DNA of 64,000 nt, taken from JBEBVQ01 sp037190845 (GTDB lineage: Bacteria; Bacteroidota; Bacteroidia; Chitinophagales; Chitinophagaceae). Within the stretch, counting starts at the first letter, position 1; each line of letters starts with the position of its first letter. Location: the NCBI GenBank assembly GCA_037190845.1, contig JBBCJI010000019.1:124001-188000 (forward strand). The letters run 5' to 3'. The notes below the pieces were generated by a model. It saw nothing but the letters and a program-made list of their open reading frames with translations. It searched no databases and had not been told where the DNA came from. Positions 1-8,423 of this stretch are shown here, piece by piece. The position numbers and the translations under genes are program-made.

Positions 1-1035
1 GGAAAAAATACAAACTACATCTTCAAGTCTGCAGCTCATCACATCACTTCTTTTGATGTTGCCGCAAACGGCACGGTCAGCTTTACCGCAAACACACCGG
101 AACATCCGTCTGAGTTATTTACCACTACCGGCAAGAAAAACACAGCAGCCGTCCGCCGTACCTTCTCCAACAAATGGCTGGATGGTTTAAAATTAGGGCG
201 TCAGGAGGTAGTTACCTACAAAGCACGCGATGGCAAATTCGACATCGAAGGGATGCTGATCTATCCGGTGGATTATAAAGAAGGCAGCCGCGTTCCGCTC
301 ATCACGGTCGTACACGGAGGGCCTGAGGCTCATTATACCAATGGCTGGCTGACCGCATACTCCATGCCCGGACAAATGGCTGCGGCAAAAGGATATGCTG
401 TCTTTTATCCCAACTACAGGGGTAGCACCGGACGCGGTACGGAATTTACATACAGCAGCCAGGCTGATCTGGCCGGTAAAGAATTTGATGACATCGTGGA
501 TGGAGTGGATTATTTAATCGAAAAAGGAATTGCAGACACGAAAAGGATCGGCGTCACCGGCGGTTCGTATGGCGGATACGCTTCTGCCTGGATGAGCACT
601 TACTATTCCGACAGATTTGCCGCTGCAGTCATGTTTGTAGGGATCAGTAATAATATTTCCAAATTCGGCACGAGTGACATTCCCAATGAAATGTATCTGG
701 TACATTCCAGGAAGAGAATATGGGATGACTGGCAATGGCAACTGGAAAGGAGTCCGATCTACCATGTAGAACGCGCGCAGACTCCAATCCTGATCATGCA
801 CGGTGCTGATGACCCCAGGGTGCATCCGGCACAAAGCATGGAATTGTACCGCCACCTTAAAGTGCGTAAACCTGAAGTGCCGGTCCGGCTGGTTTATTAT
901 CCCGGCGAAGGCCACGGTAATGGCCGTTCAGGCTCACGTTATGATTATAATCTGAGAATGATGCAATGGTTCGATACCTACTTAATGACCGGCGACCGTA
1001 AAGCAGCTTTACCGGAACTGGACTTACCGGAATAA
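1..1035 (+). CDS. S9 family prolyl oligopeptidase-type peptidase, C-terminal part (5' end outside window)
   Basis: The frame is open from base 1, so the start lies upstream; 344 residues are visible. The last 250 or so residues form the alpha/beta-hydrolase catalytic domain of prolyl-oligopeptidase-family enzymes (dipeptidyl aminopeptidase/acylaminoacyl peptidase type). The nucleophile motif GGSYGGY puts the serine near visible residue 189, the acid is in GADDPRV (about 271) and the histidine in GEGHG (about 305), so the triad is complete. The oxyanion-side region NYRGSTGRG is also present. The residues before about 75 would be the end of the beta-propeller. Such enzymes cleave short peptides, usually in the periplasm of Bacteroidota. 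A signal peptide cannot be judged because the N-terminus is missing. A terminator hairpin follows the stop. Confidence 0.93.
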   Translation, partial: GKNTNYIFKSAAHHITSFDVAANGTVSFTANTPEHPSELFTTTGKKNTAAVRRTFSNKWLDGLKLGRQEVVTYKARDGKFDIEGMLIYPVDYKEGSRVPLITVVHGGPEAHYTNGWLTAYSMPGQMAAAKGYAVFYPNYRGSTGRGTEFTYSSQADLAGKEFDDIVDGVDYLIEKGIADTKRIGVTGGSYGGYASAWMSTYYSDRFAAAVMFVGISNNISKFGTSDIPNEMYLVHSRKRIWDDWQWQLERSPIYHVERAQTPILIMHGADDPRVHPAQSMELYRHLKVRKPEVPVRLVYYPGEGHGNGRSGSRYDYNLRMMQWFDTYLMTGDRKAALPELDLPE

Positions 1036-1069
1036 ATTGAAACTGGTACCATTTACAGAATAAGGCAAT

Positions 1070-1105
1070 GTCCCGGAAGTACTATTACCTCCGGGACTTT
1101 TCTTT
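1070..1105 (+). terminator. Rho-independent terminator after the S9 peptidase
   Basis: The 8-bp inverted repeat GTCCCGGA / TCCGGGAC (1070-1077 and 1090-1097) is followed directly by a T-rich run (CTTTTCTTTATT). It lies 35 bases after the peptidase stop. Confidence 0.8.
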
Positions 1106-1570
1106 ATTCATGGCCCTACGAGAGATATAACGCAATCTTCAGTGATTACTTCTAAAAATATCATGTTCATAAAACCTTACCATGCATTTGGCTTGCTACA
1201 TCTGCGATGGAATTAGTTTTACTGCAATTCGGAAAACACAGCGTCCGTTATTCTTAGAAGCTGTCTAAAATTGATTGGCAAAAAATGATTGCAGCCAACT
1301 TTCTCTGCCCGTTCCTGTGACTGTTGTTTTTTATATTGCCCTTTCAGGACGCATATAGTAGTAGTGGATAATCCGCCAAAGACTGAAAGCCTTTGATATA
1401 TAGCCCGGGGTAACGCCGGGTACTGAAAAACAGATTTGGGTTATCCGGGATTACATAAATAAAATCATACCGGGCAAATAAACACAGCGGCGCCGGGCAA
1501 TACATCATCGCTTCTTTTATCCAAACTTATTCCGTATATTTCTGCCAATATACACATCTTTGCACCCGGA
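1106..1570. other. Non-coding stretch with a possible insertion-sequence end and the ald promoter region
   Basis: No credible gene is seen. At 1257 the sequence GAAGCTGTCTAAAATTGA resembles the ends of IS5-type elements of Bacteroidota and is preceded by TTA. No matching second end was found, so this may be a solo remnant. A short GC-rich inverted repeat lies at about 1405-1422 (CCCGG...CCGGG). The last 30 bases contain CATCTTTGC, a one-mismatch form of the Bacteroidota -7 element TAnnTTTG, 16 bases before the ald start codon. Confidence 0.45.
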
Positions 1571-2782
1571 ATGAGCAAAAGACCCTACATATCACCCTCC
1601 TTCTCCTATGTGCCGCTGGAAGAAACCCTGGAGATCGTACCGAGAAAAAAACAGTTGTTCATCGGTATCCCGAAAGAGACCTCCTTTCAGGAAAACCGGG
1701 TGGCGCTGACCCCCGAAGCCGTATCCGTACTGGTGAACAACGGTCATGAAGTATCCGTAGAGCACGCAGCAGGTGAAGGTTCATTTTATTTCGACAGTGA
1801 TTACAGTGAAGCCGGTGCACGTATTGTGTATGATAAACAGGAAGTGTACAAAGCCACTATGATCATCAAATCGGCGCCGATCTCGGAAGAGGAAGTCAGT
1901 CTGCTCCAACCCAATCAGGTCGTGATCTCGCCGATCCATCTCCCCTTCCTGAAGGCGTCCATGATGGAGCAGCTCATGCAGAAAAAGATCATTGCCATCG
2001 CCTTTGAATCCATAAAAGACGATTCGGGTACCTATCCGATCGTACGCTCCATGAGCGAGATCGCCGGCAGCAGTGCTATCCTCACAGCCGCGCAATATCT
2101 CAACAATGTACAAAGCGGTAAAGGCATCCTGCTGGGTGGCATTTCAGGCGTACCGCCTGCCAAAGTGCTGATCATCGGCGCTGGCATCGTAGGCGAATTT
2201 GCTGCACGGGCGGCGCTCGGCCTGGGCGCCTCGGTGCAGGTATTCGACAACTCAATCTACCGGCTGATGCGGCTGCAGAATAACGTAGGACGACGGGTAT
2301 TCACCTCCGTAATTGAGCCGGTAACCCTGGCCGAAGAATTATGTATCGCCGACGTTGCCGTCGGTGCGCTGAAGCCGGTAAACGGTATTACCCCAATGGT
2401 GGTAACGGAAGAAATGGTGCAGAATATGAAAGCCGGATCCGTGATTGTGGATGTGAGCATAGACCGGGGCGGATGCTTTGAGACATCGCGGGTCACCTCG
2501 CACGAAGATCCCGTTTACAAAAAATACGACGTCATACATTACTGCGTACCGAATATCCCTTCGGGCGTAGCCCGCACAGCATCACGCGCCATCAGCAACG
2601 TGCTGATGCCCATCGCCCTCGAATGTGGCGAAATGAGCGGCGCAGAAGGACTGATACAGGCAAAAAGCGGCATCCGTAAAGGGGTATACCTGTACAAGGG
2701 TTGCGTTACCAACTCTTCGCTCGCCCGCCGTTTTTCTTTAAAATATACAGATCTGGATCTTTTACTGGCATCCGCAAGCTGA
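1571..2782 (+). CDS. ald: Alanine dehydrogenase
   Basis: It catalyses NAD-dependent oxidative deamination of L-alanine to pyruvate and ammonia (reversible), in the cytoplasm. The protein has 403 residues, longer than the usual 370 because of about 30 extra N-terminal residues, a form common in Bacteroidota. The conserved GIPKE segment starts at residue 32, the substrate-binding lysine is in MIIKSAP (K100) and the catalytic histidine is in SPIHLPF (H123). The Rossmann motif GAGIVG spans 203-208 and the family signature DVSIDRGGCFETS follows. These features separate it from the related PntA transhydrogenase subunit, which lacks the last motif. A near-consensus promoter sits just upstream, and a TerB-like gene follows 29 bases after the stop and may be co-transcribed. 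Confidence 0.95.
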   Translation: MSKRPYISPSFSYVPLEETLEIVPRKKQLFIGIPKETSFQENRVALTPEAVSVLVNNGHEVSVEHAAGEGSFYFDSDYSEAGARIVYDKQEVYKATMIIKSAPISEEEVSLLQPNQVVISPIHLPFLKASMMEQLMQKKIIAIAFESIKDDSGTYPIVRSMSEIAGSSAILTAAQYLNNVQSGKGILLGGISGVPPAKVLIIGAGIVGEFAARAALGLGASVQVFDNSIYRLMRLQNNVGRRVFTSVIEPVTLAEELCIADVAVGALKPVNGITPMVVTEEMVQNMKAGSVIVDVSIDRGGCFETSRVTSHEDPVYKKYDVIHYCVPNIPSGVARTASRAISNVLMPIALECGEMSGAEGLIQAKSGIRKGVYLYKGCVTNSSLARRFSLKYTDLDLLLASAS

Positions 2783-2811
2783 AAGACAATAAACCCAATC
2801 CTGCTATTTAT

Positions 2812-3168
2812 ATGCCCAACAACAGAATGAACAAAACGATGGCCGGTTATCATCTGCTTATGATTCTGTCGGCTGTTGATTTCCGAGTTAATGCCCTGGA
2901 GGATAAAGTGATCCGGGATTACCTTGTCCAGGAATTTCCCATCCATGTAAACCTCGACCGTGAAATGGAGATCATCAGTAACCTCCACCCGGACGAATGG
3001 GAAAGACATTTCCTGAAAGCTATGGACGATTTTTATGATGATGCTACAGAAGCCGAACGCCGCAGCCTGCTCAACTTTGCCATACAACTGACCAAAGCTG
3101 ATAATGTGATCACCCGCGAAGAAAATTACTATCTCAATCTGTTGTTTGAGACCTGGGAACCTGTATAA
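2812..3168 (+). CDS. TerB-like helical protein
   Basis: This is a 118-residue, all-helical protein. The pattern of a first helix ending in SAVDFRVNALED and a second repeat ending in TKADNVITREENYYL resembles the TerB family (tellurite-resistance-associated, metal-binding helical bundle), in which paired acidic residues bind a cation. The open frame extends upstream into the end of ald. The ATG at 2812, 29 bases after the ald stop, is preferred because the upstream residues overlap ald and lack family similarity; ATG 2827 is an alternative. The TerB family is often linked to stress or membrane-associated complexes, but no ter gene cluster is present here, so the role is unknown. Confidence 0.75.
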   Translation: MPNNRMNKTMAGYHLLMILSAVDFRVNALEDKVIRDYLVQEFPIHVNLDREMEIISNLHPDEWERHFLKAMDDFYDDATEAERRSLLNFAIQLTKADNVITREENYYLNLLFETWEPV

Positions 3169-3247
3169 TACCAATGCCTGCAGCATTAAACAGAATATAG
3201 GCTGTATGTAAGGTTTTTATTTTGCCACTGATGATGTACTCAGAAAC

Positions 3248-4150
3248 ATGGAATTTGGAAAAGTATCGGCCGATATATTGGAACGTATTGATTTTACACT
3301 TCCACCCGATCCGGTTGTTACCACAGAAGTACTGAAAACGGGCAGCCGGAAAGGGAAAACGACATTTTACGTCGGCTGCGCCAAATGGGGACGGAAGGAT
3401 TGGGTCGGAAAACTCTACCCGCCGGGCACCAAAGAAAAAGACTTCCTGCAGGCATATGCCCGGCTGTTTAATGCTATTGAGTTCAATGGGTTTTATTACA
3501 GCGTTCATTCGGCAGAGCAAGTCCGGAAATGGCGCAGCCAGGTACCGGACGGCTTCCGGTTTTGTCCCAAGTTTACACAGACCATTACGCACTATAAACG
3601 GCTCAGACATACACAGGCGGAAGTGGATGCATTCCTTTCCGTTATTGATGCTTTCGGCGACAACCTGGGACCTGTTTTCCTGATGCCACACCCGCAGATG
3701 GGGCCAGGGGAGCTGGATGTGATCCAGGCATTTATAGCCGGTCTGCCGGATGATCTGGAAGTGTTCCTTGAGCTACGTCATGAAAATTTTTATACCAACG
3801 GTTATCATCAGGAGTTATATGCTTTTCTACAGGAAAACCGCCGCGGCACAGTGATCTCCGATGCTGCCGGCCGACGCGATTGTGTGCATATGCACCTGAG
3901 CACACCCACATGTTTCATCCGGTTTGTAGGCAACTCCCTCCACCCTACCGACTACAGCCGGATAGACGCCTGGGTAGAACGCATCGCTCAGTGGGTGGAT
4001 GCAGGTCTGGAAACCTGCTATTTCTTCATGCACCAGCATGAGGAACTGCATTCGCCGGAGCTGATCCGGTATTTCATCGGGCAGATGAATGAACATTGTG
4101 ATACCGGCCTTACGATCCCGGGGCCACAGGCAAACGGACTGCTGTTCTGA
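3248..4150 (+). CDS. DUF72 domain-containing protein (YecE family)
   Basis: A 300-residue protein whose residues about 38-290 match the DUF72/YecE family, a TIM-barrel fold with no settled function. Typical segments are FYVGCAKWGRKDWVGKLYP near the start, FNAIEFNGFYYS (the family's N-x-T/F-Y strand), FRFCPKFTQTITH and YFFMHQHEELHSPE at the end. The 35 residues before the domain are polar and poorly conserved. The start at 3248 follows the sequence TTTTTATTTTGCC, which resembles a Bacteroidota -7 element. It lies between the TerB-like gene and a MITE-like element, so no operon partner points to a role. Confidence 0.9.
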   Translation: MEFGKVSADILERIDFTLPPDPVVTTEVLKTGSRKGKTTFYVGCAKWGRKDWVGKLYPPGTKEKDFLQAYARLFNAIEFNGFYYSVHSAEQVRKWRSQVPDGFRFCPKFTQTITHYKRLRHTQAEVDAFLSVIDAFGDNLGPVFLMPHPQMGPGELDVIQAFIAGLPDDLEVFLELRHENFYTNGYHQELYAFLQENRRGTVISDAAGRRDCVHMHLSTPTCFIRFVGNSLHPTDYSRIDAWVERIAQWVDAGLETCYFFMHQHEELHSPELIRYFIGQMNEHCDTGLTIPGPQANGLLF

Positions 4151-4195
4151 AACCGGAAAGGCACCCAGGATTGTACATGTATTTACCGGCTCTTA

Positions 4196-4225
4196 TGTAG
4201 AGACACGATAAATAGCGTCTCTACA
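4196..4225. repeat. TGTAGAGAC/GTCTCTACA hairpin, possible terminator of the DUF72 gene
   Basis: A perfect 9-bp inverted repeat (4196-4204 and 4217-4225) with a 12-base loop lies 45 bases after the DUF72 stop. A related hairpin (GCAGAGA / TCTCTGC with a CGCGATGTAT-like loop) occurs at 23274-23301, so this may be a dispersed small repeat rather than a simple terminator. Confidence 0.6.
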
Positions 4226-4368
4226 ATTTGTCGCATTCACCCCGCTATTTTGTCGTTTTTATATCCTGTCAATTTAAAATTTGAACCGTATATTTGTATA
4301 TTAAATATCAACATGGCAACCGTTTAAACCTTGTTTTTTACCAGACTGGCCAAAAATCATAATCTTAA

Positions 4369-4564
4369 GAGCCTGTTTAAAATTTAGTCAGATCATGATT
4401 TGTACGAGTGGAAACATCCCCCTTCCCCCCTTCGAAGGGGGAATTTGCACCGTTCTTTTGTCACAGCACTACTGAAGAATGGACTGATCGTCTCCCTTTG
4501 AGGGGAGAATGTGAGGGGTGTGTGGGCATTAATATATTTTTACTAATCATTTTTAAACAGGCTC
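4369..4564. mobile_element. MITE-like element with IS5/IS1031-type ends and TAA target duplication
   Basis: The element is 196 bp long and starts and ends with a perfect 14-bp inverted repeat GAGCCTGTTTAAAA (4369-4382, and its complement 4551-4564). The trinucleotide TAA is directly repeated outside both ends (4366-4368 and 4565-4567). A TNA-type 3-bp duplication together with GAGCCT-type ends is typical of the IS1031 group of the IS5 family. The interior has no open frame. It contains C-rich and G-rich tracts, including an inverted repeat around 4427-4440 (CCCCCTTCGAAGGGGG). It is best read as a non-autonomous derivative mobilised by an IS5-family transposase encoded elsewhere. Confidence 0.75.
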
Positions 4565-4612
4565 TAAAAGTCAGTATATAAAAAACAATTCATAAAAACT
4601 AAATCGAATTCA

Positions 4613-5146
4613 ATGAAAATTCTGAAAAAAATCATCATTGCAATATTGATCATCATTGCATTACCGTTCATCATAGCCTTGTTTGTGCCGAAATCATACA
4701 CCGTAAGTGTGTCTGAAACCATCAATCAGCCCAGGCAGGTCGTCTATGATTACGTCCGTATACTGGACAACCAAAAAAACTACAGCGTATGGGTTATGGA
4801 AGATCCGGATCTTGTACCTGAAATTATCGGGACAGATGGTGCGGTCGGCGCCATCCAGCGCTGGGACAGTGACATCGTGGGCGCCGGCGAACAGGAGATC
4901 ACTGCATTAACCGAAGACAGGATGGATGTAGATCTCCGTTTTAAAAAGCCGTTTGAAGGAAATGCCAAAGCCGCTAATATCTTCACTCCTGTTTCAGCAA
5001 CACAGACAAAACTGACCAGTGAATTTTACAGCAAGGACTCATATCCGCTCAATCTGATGTCTTATTTTTTCGGCAGGAAGATGGTCGAAAAGTCACAAAC
5101 CAAAAACCTGCAAAATATTAAGCGGATATTAGAAACAGGTCAATAA
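4613..5146 (+). CDS. SRPBCC (START-like) family protein with N-terminal membrane anchor
   Basis: A 177-residue protein. Residues 4-25 are a strongly hydrophobic segment (KIIIAILIIIALPFIIALF), a membrane anchor or uncleaved signal. Residues 30-170 fit the SRPBCC / polyketide-cyclase fold: the opening strand SVSETINQPRQVVYDYV, the loop NYSVWV, and a C-terminal helix RKMVEKSQTKNLQNIKRIL are typical. These proteins have a deep hydrophobic pocket and bind lipids or small ligands; the substrate here cannot be told. The gene begins 49 bases after a MITE-like element, so its promoter region may have been altered by the insertion. A PhnA-like gene follows after 31 bases on the same strand. Confidence 0.85.
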   Translation: MKILKKIIIAILIIIALPFIIALFVPKSYTVSVSETINQPRQVVYDYVRILDNQKNYSVWVMEDPDLVPEIIGTDGAVGAIQRWDSDIVGAGEQEITALTEDRMDVDLRFKKPFEGNAKAANIFTPVSATQTKLTSEFYSKDSYPLNLMSYFFGRKMVEKSQTKNLQNIKRILETGQ

Positions 5147-5177
5147 CTTTGCAGGCGTTTATTAAACAGCCTGTTAT

Positions 5178-5762
5178 ATGAATACGGAAGCACAACTCAG
5201 GAGCAGAAGCAATAACGCCTGTGAGCTATGCCGCTCGGAAGATGGACTCAGCGTGTACGATGTCCCGCCGGCAGCAGCAAACATAAAAGACAACAGCATC
5301 CTCATATGTAATAAATGCCTCGCCCAGATTGAGAAGAAAGAAGAACTTGACGGCAGACACTGGCAATGTCTCTCCGAATCCATGTGGAGCGAAGTACCGG
5401 CCGTACAGGTCGTGGCATGGCGTATGCTCAACCGCCTGAAACAGGAAAGCTGGGCAGCCGACAACCTGGATATGCTCTACCTTGACGATGAAATGCTCAC
5501 CTGGGCCAAAGCCACCGGAGATCATGAAAACGATGGCGCGGTAGACCTGCATAAAGACAGCAATGGCAATATCCTGCAAAACGGCGATACGGTGGTACTC
5601 ACCAAATCCCTCGATGTAAAAGGATCCACGCTGAATGCCCGCATGGGTACGGTAGTAAAAAATATCCGCCTGGTGCCGGATAACACGGAGCAGATCGAAG
5701 GGAAAATAGAAGGCCAGACGATTGTGATCCTGACCAAATACCTGAGAAAACAGAATGCCTGA
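5178..5762 (+). CDS. PhnA domain protein
   Basis: A 194-residue protein with the two PhnA parts. An N-terminal zinc ribbon has two cysteine pairs (C15/C18 in CELC and C44/C47 in CNKC). A C-terminal PhnA beta domain of about 70 residues contains DSNGNILQNGDTVVLTKSL and ends with GQTIVILTKYLRK. Between them is a linker with AVQVVAWRMLNRL and DMLYLDDEMLTWAKA, as in the longer Bacteroidota members of the family. The name comes from a former link with phosphonate use, but PhnA is not a phosphonoacetate hydrolase in this family and the real role is unknown. The gene may share a transcript with the SRPBCC gene 31 bases upstream. Confidence 0.9.
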   Translation: MNTEAQLRSRSNNACELCRSEDGLSVYDVPPAAANIKDNSILICNKCLAQIEKKEELDGRHWQCLSESMWSEVPAVQVVAWRMLNRLKQESWAADNLDMLYLDDEMLTWAKATGDHENDGAVDLHKDSNGNILQNGDTVVLTKSLDVKGSTLNARMGTVVKNIRLVPDNTEQIEGKIEGQTIVILTKYLRKQNA

Positions 5763-5845
5763 CAAGTCATACCTATCCGTAAGCGGTTGGATCCGTCAAA
5801 ATAGCGATAACCTGTATTTTAACAAAATATCCCTGTTGCAGATAT

Positions 5846-5853
5846 TATATTTG
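5846..5853 (+). promoter_or_regulatory. -7 promoter element TATATTTG for the outer-membrane barrel gene
   Basis: TATATTTG followed by C is an exact match to the Bacteroidota TAnnTTTG consensus and lies 17 bases before the start codon at 5871. Confidence 0.7.
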
Positions 5854-5870
5854 CGCTCTAATTATTATCT

Positions 5871-6575
5871 ATGAAGCGTTGCCTGGCCATGCTGGCCCTT
5901 ATGATAGCTCCCGCATCATTCCTGTATGCCCAGGAAGACACCAAGAAAACGATCAGCGATATACAAAAGCCCTCGCGGGATTTTGTAATGCTGCAGTTTA
6001 CATACAACAACTGGGAGAACATGCCGGACAGTATCAAAACCAAAGGCATCGGACGCGGATTTAATGCGTATCTCTGTTACGATTTTCCTATTGCCAAATC
6101 TCACTTCAGCTTTGCTGCCGGTATTGGGATAGGCATCAGCAATATATATTTTAAAGATCAGGAACTTGGTTTTAAAGATACCGGGGTATCCGGTCAGCAG
6201 GTCAGTTTTTTACCTGAATCAATAGATTACAAGCGCTACAAGCTCACCACCACATATCTGGAAGCGCCTTTTGAATTGCGGTATTTTGGCAACAAGGCAA
6301 ACCGGAACAGAGGATTTAAAGCTGCTGTAGGGCTCAAAGTAGGTACGATCGTAGGCGCCCATACCAAGGGCCGCTATACGCTGGAAGGCACTAAAATGAC
6401 AGAGAAAGTCAATACCCGCCGTTATTTCGAAACATGGAGCTTTGCAGGCACGGCACGTGCCGGCTGGGGTAACTTCAGCATTGTAGGCTCCTACAACCTC
6501 ACCAACCTGTTTAAAGAAAATCAGGGGCCGGGAGTAGTACCTTACTCCATTGGCATTTGTATATCAGGGTTGTAG
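5871..6575 (+). CDS. Outer membrane beta-barrel protein (PorT-like fold)
   Basis: A 234-residue protein. Residues 1-20 are a signal peptide (MKRCLAMLALMIAPASFLYA, cleavage before QED). The mature chain shows alternating amphipathic strands, for example FVMLQFTYNNWEN, RGFNAYLCYDFPI, HFSFAAGIGIGISNIYF, TYLEAPFELRYFG and GFKAAVGLKVGTIVGAHT. It ends in hydrophobic residues (SIGICISGL), as expected of an 8-10 strand outer-membrane barrel of the Omp_b-brl_2 type. Its ligand or role is unknown. It has its own promoter and is followed by a perfect 18-bp hairpin, so it is probably a single-gene unit. Confidence 0.8.
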   Translation: MKRCLAMLALMIAPASFLYAQEDTKKTISDIQKPSRDFVMLQFTYNNWENMPDSIKTKGIGRGFNAYLCYDFPIAKSHFSFAAGIGIGISNIYFKDQELGFKDTGVSGQQVSFLPESIDYKRYKLTTTYLEAPFELRYFGNKANRNRGFKAAVGLKVGTIVGAHTKGRYTLEGTKMTEKVNTRRYFETWSFAGTARAGWGNFSIVGSYNLTNLFKENQGPGVVPYSIGICISGL

Positions 6576-6581
6576 AATGAT

Positions 6582-6629
6582 GAGTTATGAATGATGAATG
6601 ATGAGTTCTCAATTCATCATTCATAACTC
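6582..6629. terminator. Perfect 18-bp hairpin between the barrel gene and adk
   Basis: GAGTTATGAATGATGAAT (6582-6599) is exactly complementary to 6612-6629, with a 12-base loop. There is no clear T run, so it could be a terminator, an RNA-stability hairpin or a dispersed palindrome. It lies 7 bases after the barrel gene stop. Confidence 0.55.
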
Positions 6630-6656
6630 AAACTCGGATTAATGGCCGCAGATGCT

Positions 6657-6664
6657 TATTTTTG
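6657..6664 (+). promoter_or_regulatory. adk: -7 promoter element TATTTTTG for adk
   Basis: TATTTTTG followed by C exactly matches TAnnTTTG and lies 24 bases before the preferred adk start at 6689. It overlaps the alternative upstream start, which argues that the longer reading is not used. Confidence 0.7.
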
Positions 6665-6688
6665 CGCTGTCATTTCAATAGATCTTTT

Positions 6689-7270
6689 ATGTTTAACCTG
6701 ATTTTGTTTGGCCCTCCGGGGAGCGGAAAAGGCACCCAATCTGCCCATATTGTATCAGCATACCAGTTACTGCATATTTCAACCGGTGATATCCTCCGGA
6801 GCGAAGTGAGCCGGCAAAGCCCCCTCGGCGTGGAAGCAAAGAAATTCATGGACCAGGGGTTGCTGGTCCCGGATGAAGTAGTGATCGGTATGATCAGCTC
6901 CAAAATAGATGAAAACCCGGATGCTCGCGGATTCATTTTTGACGGCTTCCCACGCACCCGCGCACAGGCAGAAGCACTCGATAAATTGCTTGAGTTTAAA
7001 AAAACCCAGATAGACCTCGTGCTTTCGCTCGAAGTGCCTGAAGATGAGTTGACACGTCGCCTGGTAGGCCGGGGCGTTACTTCAGGCCGCAGCGACGATA
7101 CTGAAGAGATCATCGTAAAGCGCATTAAAGAATATCATGCAAAGACAGCGCCTGTTGCCGATTATTATAATGCCCAGGGCAAGCTGGAGCCGATAAAAGG
7201 CGATCATTCCGTAGAAGAAACCTTCAGGCTGCTCTCCAGGGAGATAGAAAAATACCTGATGCCTGCATAA
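6689..7270 (+). CDS. adk: Adenylate kinase, short form
   Basis: It converts ATP and AMP to two ADP in the cytoplasm. From ATG 6689 the protein has 193 residues. The P-loop GPPGSGKGT is at 8-16, the AMP-binding DGFPRT at 85-90 and the LID arginines are in TRRLVGRGVTSGRSDDT (122-138). The LID is the short type without the four-cysteine zinc finger. The open frame continues nine codons upstream (6662), but those residues overlap the promoter and break the normal MxxLxLFGPPG start, so 6689 is chosen. obgE follows after 29 bases, so the two housekeeping genes probably form an operon. Confidence 0.96.
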   Translation: MFNLILFGPPGSGKGTQSAHIVSAYQLLHISTGDILRSEVSRQSPLGVEAKKFMDQGLLVPDEVVIGMISSKIDENPDARGFIFDGFPRTRAQAEALDKLLEFKKTQIDLVLSLEVPEDELTRRLVGRGVTSGRSDDTEEIIVKRIKEYHAKTAPVADYYNAQGKLEPIKGDHSVEETFRLLSREIEKYLMPA

Positions 7271-7299
7271 AGAAAAACCGGGCAGGATAATTATAGATT

Positions 7300-8304
7300 G
7301 TGGAAAAAGGGAACTTCGTTGATTATATACGCATCTTTACCCGCTCGGGCAAAGGCGGAGCGGGTAACGTACACTTTGCGCGTACCAAATTCAATCCCAA
7401 AGCAGGACCTGATGGCGGTGACGGCGGACGCGGCGGGCATATCATCCTGCGCGGCAATGCCCAGTTGTGGACACTCCTGCACCTGCGTTACCATAAAAAT
7501 GTACTGGCCGAAAATGGCCAGAAGGGCGGCAAGAACAATATGACCGGCCGCGATGGAAAAGACATCATCATTGAAGTGCCGCCCGGAACGATCGCCCGCG
7601 ACGAAGATACCGGCGATGTAGAAGCCGAAGTACTGGAAGACGGCCAGGAGATCATATGGCTGGGCGGCGGAAGGGGCGGTCTTGGGAATAACCGTTTTGC
7701 TACGGCTACCAACCAGGCGCCGGATTATGCGCAACCGGGCGAAGAAGGAACTGAAGGGTGGAAGTATCTGGAGTTAAAATTGCTTGCCGATGTGGGATTG
7801 GTAGGATTCCCCAATGCAGGAAAATCTACCCTGTTGTCAACCGTCAGCGCGGCCAAACCGAAAGTTGCCGACTACGCCTTCACCACACTTGTCCCGCAAC
7901 TGGGTATGGTATCCTGGCGCGACGATAAATCGTTCTGCATGGCCGACCTGCCGGGTATCATTGAAGGCGCCGCAGAAGGAAAGGGACTTGGGCATCGCTT
8001 CCTGCGGCATATAGAGCGGAACGCGGTACTGCTTTTCCTGATCCCCGCCGACAGCAACGATCACGCAAATGAATTTGAGATCCTGCGTTCGGAGCTGGAA
8101 CGCTATAACCCCGAACTGCTGCATAAAAAGATGCTGATAGCCGTCAGCAAGAGCGATATGCTCGATGAGGAACTGAAACAAGAGATCAGCAGTACGTTAC
8201 CCCAAAATATACCACACCTGTTTATTTCTGCCGTTGCCCACCAGGGCATTACCGAACTGAAAGATATGCTCTGGCAGGCGCTGAATGAACAGGATAGTAT
8301 TTAA
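7300..8304 (+). CDS. obgE: GTPase Obg (CgtA)
   Basis: This GTPase is essential in most bacteria and acts in late assembly of the 50S subunit and in the stringent response. The protein has 334 residues. The glycine-rich Obg fold covers about 1-160 (GKGGAGNVHF, GGDGGRGGHI, GGGRGGLGN). The GTPase domain has G1 GFPNAGKST at 169-177, G3 DLPG at 216-219, and G4-like SKSD near 287. The variable C-terminal OCT domain of longer homologues is missing, as is common in Bacteroidota. The start is GTG at 7300, which gives the family's usual NFVDYIRIF opening. It is co-directional with adk 29 bases upstream. Confidence 0.96.
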   Translation: MEKGNFVDYIRIFTRSGKGGAGNVHFARTKFNPKAGPDGGDGGRGGHIILRGNAQLWTLLHLRYHKNVLAENGQKGGKNNMTGRDGKDIIIEVPPGTIARDEDTGDVEAEVLEDGQEIIWLGGGRGGLGNNRFATATNQAPDYAQPGEEGTEGWKYLELKLLADVGLVGFPNAGKSTLLSTVSAAKPKVADYAFTTLVPQLGMVSWRDDKSFCMADLPGIIEGAAEGKGLGHRFLRHIERNAVLLFLIPADSNDHANEFEILRSELERYNPELLHKKMLIAVSKSDMLDEELKQEISSTLPQNIPHLFISAVAHQGITELKDMLWQALNEQDSI

Positions 8305-8423
8305 TCCGGCAATTTATCGGAAAATGTGGCGAATGTGTTTAATGTGGAAAATAGGATAAACACGTTTTCTACAACAGCTTTTCGATGTTAGCGCCAGCGT
8401 ATCCGGGAACACAGCTCATTAAA

